Origin: Algibacter amylolyticus
GTDB lineage: Bacteria > Bacteroidota > Bacteroidia > Flavobacteriales > Flavobacteriaceae
DNA: 64,000 nucleotides
Direction of reading: 5' to 3'
Assembly: GCF_014202225.1 (NCBI RefSeq)
Contig: NZ_JACHGE010000001.1
Coordinates: forward strand, 229,320 to 293,319
Part shown: piece by piece, positions 15,905-24,103 of the stretch
Layout of the letters: each line of letters opens with the position of its first letter
How positions within the stretch are numbered: position 1 is the stretch's first letter
The notes under the pieces: generated by a model
Database searches by the model: none
The model's input: only the letters and a program-made list of their open reading frames with translations
What the model was told of the DNA's origin: nothing
Made by a program: the position numbers and the translations under genes

Positions 15905-17512
15905 TTATTTAGCTAATTTGGCTGCCATAATTAATGCATTATAGGCATTTACCATTTTAGCAGATTTACTTAAATTGGCAAACGGACGAATATCTTCTGA
16001 GTTTCCTCCAACAATAACTTTAGAGTTAATGGCTAAACCAGAATCCATAATAATTTGTTTTACTTGAGCAGCGCTTAAGCTAGGGTATTGCGAACGAATT
16101 AATGCCGCTACACCAGCTACACCAGGAGCAGCCATTGATGTTCCTCCTTTAGTTTGGTAATCGTTTTCTGGAGTTGTAGAGTACACGCTTGCTCCAGGAG
16201 CAAAAACATCTACATTTTGTTTTCCGTAGTTAGAAAAACCAGCTACCATTGACGATCCGTATTTTGGAGCCAAAGCACCAACTCTAATATAAGTATTTGA
16301 AATCTCGTTATAGTTTACATTATCATCTGGAAAATTTGGTTCTGTATCTACATCTTTACTGTCATTTCCGGCAGCATGAACAAAAATTACGTCTTTTTCT
16401 GAGGCGTAAGTTATAGCATCGCGTACCCAATCGCTATGTGTTGAAAAGCTTTTACCAAAACTACCATTAATAATAGAAGCACCATTATCTACAGCGTAAC
16501 GAATAGCTAAGGCTACATCTTTATCGTACTCATCGCCGTTTGGTACAGCTCTAATACTCATAATCTCTACATTATTTGCAACACCATTTGCACCTTTACC
16601 ATTGTTACGTTCGGCAGCAATAATACCTGCTACGTGTGTACCATGGCTTTCAGTTATTTTAACAGGCTTTACATTACCATTGCCGTAAAATTTAGTAGAC
16701 ATATCGTCTGGATTATCTCCGTTAACACGACCTTTAAAATCTTTATTTAAGTTGTAGTTTAAACGCTCGTTAATACTTTCTAACCCATTTTCAATTTCTT
16801 TTACCGCATCAGTCATAGAATCCATACCGTTATTTAGCATGTAATTTGCTATTTGTTGTGCTTGTGCTAAACTTTCATTTTCAGTTTTAATAGCGGCAAC
16901 TTCTTTTTTTGTATAATCTTTTTTGCCAAAATGTTTTGTTAATGCTGCATCGGCTGTTTGAAGTTGTTGATAAATTTGCTCGTATTGTGTTTTTCTACCT
17001 AGCCATTTTTGATATTCGCTATCGTATTCTGCCTTAGCAGCAGCATAATCAGGGTTACTGGTATCTCCACTAGCTAAAATTCTAACAAATTCTAATTGCT
17101 CGTTGTAGCCTTCACCTAAAAAGTTCCATCCGTGTACATCATCAACATATCCATTGTTGTCGTCGTCTTTTCCGTTGTTTGGTATTTCATCTTTGTTAGT
17201 CCAAATAACATCGTTTAAATCTTCATGATCGATATCTATTCCAGAATCTATTACAGCAACTATTACTTTTTTACCTTTTTTGTTTTTTATGATTTCAGCG
17301 TAAGCTTTATCAACACTCATTCCAGGAATGGTATCTTTTACCAAATCCAAGTGTCCCCAATTGTGTGCTTCAGCATCAGTAAGTTCAGAAACTTTTAGTG
17401 GCGATGAATCGATGTTTTCAACAGGGGTTGATAATACAGGAGCGACTCCGCCACAACCTGAAATTAAAACTGCTAGGAATGCAGATTTTGCTATTAAATT
17501 AATTGTTTTCAT
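15905..17512 (-). CDS. S8-family subtilisin-like serine protease, lipoprotein
   Basis: A 535-residue subtilase with lipoprotein signal (lipobox LISGC, Cys20). The triad is visible: D89 in VIDSGIDIDHEDL, H290 in ESHGTHVAGIIA and S459 in GGTSMAAPGVAG, with the oxyanion Asn383 in AAGND. The spacing between Asp and His is about 200 residues instead of the 30-60 of plain subtilisins, owing to an inserted segment at about 130-285 that is rich in Glu, Gln and Lys and probably helical. GKDDDNNGYVDDVHGWNF before the insertion is typical of Bacteroidota S8 lipoproteins. It is likely a periplasmic or surface protease. Confidence 0.92.
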   Translation of the reverse strand: MKTINLIAKSAFLAVLISGCGGVAPVLSTPVENIDSSPLKVSELTDAEAHNWGHLDLVKDTIPGMSVDKAYAEIIKNKKGKKVIVAVIDSGIDIDHEDLNDVIWTNKDEIPNNGKDDDNNGYVDDVHGWNFLGEGYNEQLEFVRILASGDTSNPDYAAAKAEYDSEYQKWLGRKTQYEQIYQQLQTADAALTKHFGKKDYTKKEVAAIKTENESLAQAQQIANYMLNNGMDSMTDAVKEIENGLESINERLNYNLNKDFKGRVNGDNPDDMSTKFYGNGNVKPVKITESHGTHVAGIIAAERNNGKGANGVANNVEIMSIRAVPNGDEYDKDVALAIRYAVDNGASIINGSFGKSFSTHSDWVRDAITYASEKDVIFVHAAGNDSKDVDTEPNFPDDNVNYNEISNTYIRVGALAPKYGSSMVAGFSNYGKQNVDVFAPGASVYSTTPENDYQTKGGTSMAAPGVAGVAALIRSQYPSLSAAQVKQIIMDSGLAINSKVIVGGNSEDIRPFANLSKSAKMVNAYNALIMAAKLAK

Positions 17513-17540
17513 TGTAATGTATTGAATTAGTCATTTTGTT

Positions 17541-18401
17541 TTAATTAAAGATCTCCTCGCAGGTATGAAGTCCTTTTAAGCGTACACCATTTTCTGTATT
17601 ATGTACGGTTATTATTTCGTGATGGGCGTCATGCTCTAAAAATAAATAGAAATTTTGTTCTGCCGCTATGTTTAAAAAGTTTTCTTTTTCGTTTAGCGTT
17701 AATAGTGGTCTAGTATCATAACCCATAACATAGGGTAGTGGTAAATGACCAATTGTTGGTAATAAATCGGCCATAAAAGCAATGGTTTTATCCTTATACT
17801 TTATAAGTGGAATCATTTGCTTATCGGTATGTCCATCGGCAAAAAAGATATCGAAACCTAGTGCTGAGTTTTTAAGTAAATTATCTTCGGGAAGTGCTGT
17901 GAATTTTAATTGTCCACTTTCTTCCATAGGCATAATATTTTCTTTTAAAAACGAAGCACTTTCTCGTCTATTAGGCTCGGTTGCCCATTTCCAATGGTCT
18001 TTATTACTCCAAAAATGCGCATTTTTAAAAGCGGGTTCGTAGCCCGTTTTGTCTTTGTTCCATTGAATACTACCACCACAATGATCAAAATGTAAATGCG
18101 TCATAAACACATCGGTAATATCATCGCGATTAAAACCAGCGGCTTTCAACGAGGCATCTAAACTATAATCGCCCCAAGGATGGTAGTAACTGTAAAATTT
18201 ATCAGATTGCTTATCGCCCATACCATTATCAATCAAAATAAGGCGATTGCCATCTTCAATTAATAAACAGCGCGTCGCAATATCTATCATGTTATTGGCA
18301 TCTGCAGGGTTTGATCTGTTCCATAATACTTTAGGCACAACACCAAACATGGCACCACCATCAAGCTTTAGGTTTCCGGCATTAATAGGATGTAATTTCA
18401 T
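17541..18401 (-). CDS. Metallo-beta-lactamase-fold hydrolase
   Basis: A 286-residue cytoplasmic MBL-fold enzyme without a signal peptide. The metal-binding motif H102xH104xD106H107 (THLHFDHCGG) is intact, with the downstream histidine in FFADGHTDKQM and the final one near HDAHHEI. The overall form (IDNGMGDK at 58-65, ATRCLLIEDGNRL) is that of the lactonase-like group that includes AHL lactonases, but substrate specificity cannot be read from sequence. It is 28 bases behind the S8 gene start and faces the same way. Confidence 0.88.
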   Translation of the reverse strand: MKLHPINAGNLKLDGGAMFGVVPKVLWNRSNPADANNMIDIATRCLLIEDGNRLILIDNGMGDKQSDKFYSYYHPWGDYSLDASLKAAGFNRDDITDVFMTHLHFDHCGGSIQWNKDKTGYEPAFKNAHFWSNKDHWKWATEPNRRESASFLKENIMPMEESGQLKFTALPEDNLLKNSALGFDIFFADGHTDKQMIPLIKYKDKTIAFMADLLPTIGHLPLPYVMGYDTRPLLTLNEKENFLNIAAEQNFYLFLEHDAHHEIITVHNTENGVRLKGLHTCEEIFN

Positions 18402-18473
18402 AGGAATGTAAAATTAAGAAATCTATATTAAACGCTTTTAAAGGTTAAGAGTTTATTAAGATTTTTTTTACGG

Positions 18474-20696
18474 TTAAACGTCTATTGTTTGTGCTTTGGA
18501 AATAACTTGCCTTAATCTCTTACCAAAATCATATAAAGCCTTAATTTCTTTAATGCTGGCTAAACGTTCTTTTCCAAAAATTAAAAGGGCGTTTCCGTTT
18601 GATTCAACATGGTAGTAAGGGTTGCTTTCAAAGAAATGGGTAACATCATCATTAAAAAACTTTGCTATTTCTACTCGATTATCACCCAATAAATAAAAGC
18701 GGTTAGAGAAATCGTCATGATTATCAATGTCGATATCTTTAAACCCAGCAAAGGCTGAAACCTTTTCTAAAAATCCTTCTTTATCTAAAGTAAATTTTGG
18801 AATAGTATCATCTAAATCGATATGAAGCATCGTTTTCCTACCCACTTCTTTAGCTATAAATTCACCTTCAGAAAACTCGATATCAAAAATAGAAATTGAA
18901 CAGTTATTATCGTTTAATTTATTGTAAATGTGGTTAATATGTTTTGTGTTAAAAAACGAAAAGTTATTTAAAAAGGATACCTTTTTTTTCCTTTTAGGGT
19001 GGTATGTTAAACTATAATTTTCAGCTAAAGTCTCCATACTTGTTTGGCGTCTTGTTAAGCTGTTTTTTATAATATTTGGTACAGGTAATAAACGTCTAGA
19101 TGCAAAAGGGTGTTTAGTTTCTGTATCGTGCATATCTAAACCAACAACATCAAAATGGCCACCACGTTTATCGAATAATTCTTGGTAATTACTAATGTTC
19201 TCCAAAACGGTATCATCAACAAAATGGCATAATGAAAAATCAACGATAACATCTTTATTTTCTGGGATAGCGTCTAAATGTTTTTTTAACCTAAAGTAAT
19301 TTAAAAAGCTACAAAAATGTTTTACACTAACATAATAGTTGTTTTTCTTGCCTTGCTCCATGTACATTAAAACATTAGGCTTTGCCAAGTTTCGTACTAT
19401 TAAACCATAACCTAAATGCTTGTTGATAACCACATGAATAATAAAAGTAGCAATTACGCCGGCAAGAATGCCTGTAATTAAGCCAATTTTTAAAGTAACA
19501 ATTAGCGTTACAAAAAAGATAATAAGTTGCTCTTTACCTATGGAAAACATTTTGGTGATAACCTTTGGCGATGCTAATTTATAACCTGTATAGACTAAAA
19601 TAGCCATTAATGCAGGAAGCGGAATTCGAGTAAGCTGTGTGCTAAAAAACGCTATAAATAGGACAAGAAATAGAGCGTGGAAAAAATTTGAAGATCGGTT
19701 GGTACCACCTTGGTTTACGTTTACCGAACTTCTAGCTATAACAGTTACCACGTTTAAACCTCCTAACAGCCCGCTACCAACGGTTGCCAAACCTAGTGCT
19801 TTTAAATCTCTATTAACATTCGAGCGTCGCTTTTCTGGATCCAGTTTATCAACCGCTTTAATACTTAAAAGGGATTCTATACTAGATATTAAGGTTAAAG
19901 CTAAAACACTGCCCCAAAACGAAAAACTCCAAATACCAATAAAATTAGGTGTTGGTATATCTGCAATAATTTCTTGAATACTAGGAATACCAGAAACCAT
20001 ATACTGTGGCGCAATAGGGTTGGGTTCGTGTAAACCAAACTCAAAATAATAGCTAAAGGCTATAGATAATATAACAATCCACATTGGTGCCGGAATAAGC
20101 TGTAGATATTTATTTCTAATTTTCGAATAAAACAGCATTATAGTTAAACTTAAAATACCTGCTAAGGCAGCAAATATTAACCCTTTGTTTTCGTAATGAA
20201 CAGCATCGTTTATAGTAAATGGAATTTCTACTAAATAATCAATAGTATCGGCTCTTTTAATCTTATGAGCCATCATAATATGAAATTGTTTTCCGAGAAT
20301 AATTAAACCAATAGCTGCGAGCATACCTTGTATTGCTGCCGAAGGGAAAAAATCGGCTAAAGCTCCCATTCTAAAAAAACCTAAGAGTAAAAGTAAAATA
20401 CCCGAGCATACAATGGCTATATATGCACTTTCTAAACCCAACGTGGTTATAGCTACCAAAAGCACACCAACCAACCCGTTTCCTGGGCCCACAATAGTAA
20501 CGTGACTGCCACCTAAAATAGATACCATTACACCTCCAATAACTGCGGCAATAATACCTGCAATTGGTGGTGCATCACTGGCCATAGCAAGCCCTAAACC
20601 TAGAGGTAATGCAATAAGACTTACTACAAAACCAGAAAATATGTTTTTAGGTAAGGCTTTAAAAAAGGCGCTTATGTTATTCGTTTTTGGACTCAT
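18474..20696 (-). CDS. SulP-family inorganic anion transporter with STAS domain
   Basis: A 740-residue inner-membrane protein. About ten or more hydrophobic helices fill residues 15-430 (GFVVSLIALPLGLGLAMASDAPPIAGIIAA is the SulP hallmark near the N-terminus), then a STAS domain (about 445-545, VIVDFSLCHFVDDTVLENI). A further extension of nearly 200 residues has no family I recognise. Substrate could be bicarbonate or sulfate; in marine bacteria such SulP proteins paired with stress proteins are often proposed as bicarbonate importers, which is inference. Its first codon overlaps the last bases of the universal stress protein gene by four bases. Confidence 0.88.
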   Translation of the reverse strand: MSPKTNNISAFFKALPKNIFSGFVVSLIALPLGLGLAMASDAPPIAGIIAAVIGGVMVSILGGSHVTIVGPGNGLVGVLLVAITTLGLESAYIAIVCSGILLLLLGFFRMGALADFFPSAAIQGMLAAIGLIILGKQFHIMMAHKIKRADTIDYLVEIPFTINDAVHYENKGLIFAALAGILSLTIMLFYSKIRNKYLQLIPAPMWIVILSIAFSYYFEFGLHEPNPIAPQYMVSGIPSIQEIIADIPTPNFIGIWSFSFWGSVLALTLISSIESLLSIKAVDKLDPEKRRSNVNRDLKALGLATVGSGLLGGLNVVTVIARSSVNVNQGGTNRSSNFFHALFLVLFIAFFSTQLTRIPLPALMAILVYTGYKLASPKVITKMFSIGKEQLIIFFVTLIVTLKIGLITGILAGVIATFIIHVVINKHLGYGLIVRNLAKPNVLMYMEQGKKNNYYVSVKHFCSFLNYFRLKKHLDAIPENKDVIVDFSLCHFVDDTVLENISNYQELFDKRGGHFDVVGLDMHDTETKHPFASRRLLPVPNIIKNSLTRRQTSMETLAENYSLTYHPKRKKKVSFLNNFSFFNTKHINHIYNKLNDNNCSISIFDIEFSEGEFIAKEVGRKTMLHIDLDDTIPKFTLDKEGFLEKVSAFAGFKDIDIDNHDDFSNRFYLLGDNRVEIAKFFNDDVTHFFESNPYYHVESNGNALLIFGKERLASIKEIKALYDFGKRLRQVISKAQTIDV

Positions 20697-21541
20697 TGAA
20701 GGATTAGCACATCGGTTGGTAATTCGGTTAAAATATGTTCTATATCATGTGGAAATAAACGGTCCCAAAACGTCATTTTACTTGGGCTATTCATAATTAA
20801 TAAATCGGCTCTCGAAATTTGCGCATAATGCCCAATCGAATAGCCGCGTTTACCAAAAATGGGCTGTAACTTTATGGTTTTATTCTTTGTATATTCTTCC
20901 GGAATGTGTTTTATAATCTCGTTTACCCTAGAGTTTTCTCTAAGTTTAATTCGTTCTTTAACAATGTTGGCACGTCTTAACGATTTATCGTCTTCAACTT
21001 TTACATGAATTTCTTCTTGATCAATTTCTTCAACAATCGTTATTTTTTCAGAATTAACATGGTTGGCAACATAAAAAGCGGCAGTAATTGTTTGTTCCGT
21101 TTTAGGATCTTTTAAACCATTTACAACAATATGTTTACACGGATTACTTTCAACCGAAGGTTTTATAAGTAATAAAATAGAACATTTAGCTTGTCGCGTA
21201 ATTTTTCTAGCAATAGAACCCACATAATATTTTACTACCTTTTCGCGCTTTACTGCACCTAGAATTAACAAGTCTATTTTTTTTTCTTCGGAAGTTGAAA
21301 GGATTACATTAACAGGATCACCTGGTTTAAAAACAACTTCATAGTCTAGATTGTCTTTTTCGAAGCTTTTTAAACAAGTGCTTAGTACATTTGTTTTTTC
21401 TTCTGATGCTTCACCAACATGAATTAAGACTAATTTGGCTTTGAAAAATACAGATAACCTTGCGGCTTCAAAGAGGTTAGCTTTTAAGTTTGGAGAAAAT
21501 GCGACTCCAATTCCAATACTTTTAAAAGGCTTTAAATACAA
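20693..21541 (-). CDS. Universal stress protein with two Usp domains
   Basis: A 282-residue cytoplasmic protein of two tandem UspA folds (about 1-145 and 150-282). The first carries VAFSPNLKANLFEAARL and LILGAVKREKVVKYYVGSIARKI, a degenerate form of the ATP-binding GxxGx9GS loop; the second ends with the ISRADLLIMNSP region. No ATG is available; the frame opens with TTG at 21541, and an exact start is uncertain. Overlap with the SulP gene by four bases implies translational coupling and suggests it regulates or senses for that transporter. Confidence 0.85.
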   Translation of the reverse strand: MYLKPFKSIGIGVAFSPNLKANLFEAARLSVFFKAKLVLIHVGEASEEKTNVLSTCLKSFEKDNLDYEVVFKPGDPVNVILSTSEEKKIDLLILGAVKREKVVKYYVGSIARKITRQAKCSILLLIKPSVESNPCKHIVVNGLKDPKTEQTITAAFYVANHVNSEKITIVEEIDQEEIHVKVEDDKSLRRANIVKERIKLRENSRVNEIIKHIPEEYTKNKTIKLQPIFGKRGYSIGHYAQISRADLLIMNSPSKMTFWDRLFPHDIEHILTELPTDVLILQ

Positions 21542-21645
21542 AGGTTTTATTAAAATTTAATGTAAAAGTTGAAAGATAACATTTTTTAAAAACTTTAAAT
21601 GATGTGTTTTACTTAAATTAGTATTTTTAAAAAAACAAAGAGCCT

Positions 21646-23514
21646 ATGTTAGAACTTGCAGGAATTATTATTTTAGGAATATTAGCACAATGGGTAGCTT
21701 GGAAATTTAAAATACCCGCTATCTTACCTTTAATTTTAATTGGTTTATTAGTTGGCCCAATTGCTGCAGCGTTTTTAAGCGAAGATGGAAGTAAGTGGAT
21801 AGAGCCCATTTGGAATGGCGAAAAAGGACTATTTCCTGGCGAAGGGTTGTATTATTTTGTTTCGTTAGCTATTAGCATTATTTTGTTTGAAGGTGGTTTA
21901 ACCTTAAAACGATCTGAAATTAAAAATGTAGGTCCCGTAATTACTAAGCTTATTACCTTAGGGTCTGCAGTTACTTTTTTTGGTGCTGGAATATTAGCGC
22001 ATTATATTTTTAACTTAAGTTGGCAATTATCATTCCTGTTTTCTGGTTTAATAATTGTTACCGGACCAACAGTAATAACGCCTATTTTAAGAAACATTCC
22101 ACTTAAAAAGGATATTTCTACGGTTTTAAAATGGGAAGGCATTTTAATAGACCCTATTGGAGCTTTGGTTGCCGTTTTGGTTTTTGAATTTATTAGTGTG
22201 GAAGGCGATAGTGGTTTTACAAAAACAGCTTTAATAGAGTTTGGTAAAATTATTTTATTCGGTACTACTTTCGGGTTTACGTTTGCCCACGCCTTAGCGT
22301 TTGCCATAAACAAGAAGTTTATTCCGCATTATTTATTAAATGTAGTGTCCTTATCTACTGTATTATTGGTTTTTGTAGAATCTGAAATTTTTGCTCACGA
22401 ATCGGGTTTATTAGCTGTGGTTGTAATGGGAATGGTTTTAGGAAATGGAAAACTAGAAAACATAAAAGAATTGCTTTATTTTAAAGAGTCGCTAAGCGTT
22501 CTTTTAATTTCTATATTATTTATTCTTTTAGCAGCCAATATTAATATTGAAGACATGATGTTGCTCTACACCTGGGATACAGCCATTTTATTTTCGGCTG
22601 TCGTATTTATAATTAGACCAATAGCTGTGTTTTTAAGCACCATGGGTTCCAAATTAAAAACCAACGAAAAGGTGTTTATTAGTTGGGTAGGACCAAGAGG
22701 TATTGTGGCGGCAGGTATTGCTTCGTTATTTGGAAGTAAGTTGTTAAAACAAGGTGTTGAAGGTGCCGAATATATTACCCCTTTGGTTTTTATGATTGTG
22801 TTAGGAACCGTTTTATTAAACGCTACAACAGCGCGTTTATTTGCCAAATTAGTAGGTGTTTTTCTTAAAAAATCTGATGGTATTTTAATAGTAGGAGCAT
22901 CAAAAGTTTCAAGGTTATTAGGCCATTATCTTTTAACAAATGGCAGACACGTGGTTTTAATTGATAGTAATGAAGGTAATATTAGAAAAGCTAAAGAACT
23001 AGGTTTAGAAGCTATTAGCACTAATATTTATTCTGAAACATTAGCCGATAATATTGAACTTAATGATGTTGGTTATTTAATGGCTTTAACAGGAAATCCA
23101 GATATAAATAAGTATGCTATTAATAAGTTAAGTAATCAATTTGGCGAAAATGGTGCTTATAGATTGGTTACAACTCAAGAAATGCTCGATGACACCAATA
23201 ACCCTAAGGAAGGGTTGTTTTCTCATAGAGATGATTACAGTGCGCTTTTAGAGTTAACAAGAGCATATCCATCAATACAAGAAATAGATTTGGAAGATAA
23301 GGCTCATTATGAAAAGCTTATTAAAATATCTAACGAGGATATGGAAATTATTCCATTATTTGTTAAGGATAACGAAGGTGAATTCCATATTATTTCTTCT
23401 CATAATTTAGAATTTGAAGATATTGAACCTGGTTACCAACTTGTGTATTTAGGGAAACCTTTTGATGTAGATGAGGTGCCTACCGCTGAAACTTTAACAA
23501 CCAAGGATGATTAA
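21646..23514 (+). CDS. CPA-type cation:proton antiporter with C-terminal TrkA-N (RCK) domain
   Basis: A 622-residue inner-membrane antiporter. Residues 1 to about 395 form the Na_H_exchanger domain with about twelve helices (ILFEGGLTLKRSEIK, WEGILIDPIGALVAV, SWVGPRGIVAAGIASL), and about 405-520 an NAD-binding RCK fold (GILIVGASKVSRLLG, VVLIDSNEGNIRKAKELGLEAI). A TrkA-C-like end follows. This design controls potassium or sodium exchange by nucleotide binding. It is divergent from the SulP/Usp pair, 104 bases away, so shared control of pH and ion balance is plausible. Confidence 0.9.
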   Translation: MLELAGIIILGILAQWVAWKFKIPAILPLILIGLLVGPIAAAFLSEDGSKWIEPIWNGEKGLFPGEGLYYFVSLAISIILFEGGLTLKRSEIKNVGPVITKLITLGSAVTFFGAGILAHYIFNLSWQLSFLFSGLIIVTGPTVITPILRNIPLKKDISTVLKWEGILIDPIGALVAVLVFEFISVEGDSGFTKTALIEFGKIILFGTTFGFTFAHALAFAINKKFIPHYLLNVVSLSTVLLVFVESEIFAHESGLLAVVVMGMVLGNGKLENIKELLYFKESLSVLLISILFILLAANINIEDMMLLYTWDTAILFSAVVFIIRPIAVFLSTMGSKLKTNEKVFISWVGPRGIVAAGIASLFGSKLLKQGVEGAEYITPLVFMIVLGTVLLNATTARLFAKLVGVFLKKSDGILIVGASKVSRLLGHYLLTNGRHVVLIDSNEGNIRKAKELGLEAISTNIYSETLADNIELNDVGYLMALTGNPDINKYAINKLSNQFGENGAYRLVTTQEMLDDTNNPKEGLFSHRDDYSALLELTRAYPSIQEIDLEDKAHYEKLIKISNEDMEIIPLFVKDNEGEFHIISSHNLEFEDIEPGYQLVYLGKPFDVDEVPTAETLTTKDD

Positions 23515-23547
23515 CAATTATTTTGTTTTTATTAATTTTTGAGGATA

Positions 23548-23565
23548 TTCAGTTGAAAAACTGAA
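23548..23565. terminator. Weak hairpin between convergent genes
   Basis: TTCAGTT and AACTGAA pair around a GAAA loop between the antiporter stop codon and the convergent membrane-protein gene. There is no strong T-run, so termination is only possible. Confidence 0.35.
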
Positions 23566-23575
23566 AATATAATGC

Positions 23576-23983
23576 TTATGCTCGATATTTTAAATCGGAT
23601 TTAATTCTATCTTCGGTAGGGTGAAGTAGGGCAAGATAAAGAATTATTAAAATTCCGAAGAGTATAAAATCTTTACTCATTACCAAAATTATAAAAGCAG
23701 AACCTTCAAGTATAGCCCACCTTATTATGGATGCCGTTTGATACACAGCCATATTGTCTTCAAGCTTTTGTTTGTTGTTGGCATTTTTTAACTGTGTTTT
23801 ATACATAAAATTACTAAACACATAGGCAATTACAGGGATAAGCACAAAAAGGATGTTAGATTGACTTATTTCAGGCATATTTAAGTTTATAGACGCAAGA
23901 TCTCCTATAAAAATATAAGCCATAATTAAGCCTGCACATAAGGCAATATGAATCATTTTAATAACTTTTAGTTTCTCTTGCAT
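23576..23983 (-). CDS. Small four-helix membrane protein, function unknown
   Basis: A 135-residue protein with four hydrophobic segments (about 8-28, 42-62, 84-102 and 104-122), separated by a charged loop (KTQLKNANNKQKLEDN) after the second. The second half of the last loop (LHPTEDRIKSDLKY) is typical of small flavobacterial inner-membrane proteins of unknown role. I do not recognise a family. It sits between the antiporter and the glucan cluster and is transcribed toward the antiporter. Confidence 0.75.
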   Translation of the reverse strand: MQEKLKVIKMIHIALCAGLIMAYIFIGDLASINLNMPEISQSNILFVLIPVIAYVFSNFMYKTQLKNANNKQKLEDNMAVYQTASIIRWAILEGSAFIILVMSKDFILFGILIILYLALLHPTEDRIKSDLKYRA

Positions 23984-24049
23984 GTCCTATTAGGTTGTTA
24001 GTTGTTAGCAAATTTAATGATATTTATTTACTAGAAAATAGAATAAAAA

Positions 24050-24078
24050 AAGCCTCTCCTTCTTTAAAAGAGAGGCTT
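24050..24078 (-). terminator. Terminator of the glucan cluster (behind GH31)
   Basis: AAGCCTCTC pairs with GAGAGGCTT in nine bases around an 11-base loop, and on the minus strand a T-run follows. It closes the GH31 gene 26 bases past its stop codon. Confidence 0.85.
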
Positions 24079-24103
24079 AGTGTTTTAATTTAAAAGGTTT
24101 TTA

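Noticed and set aside
22002-22313. A 103-codon minus-strand frame inside the antiporter gene
   Set aside because: Antisense shadow in a conserved membrane-protein gene.
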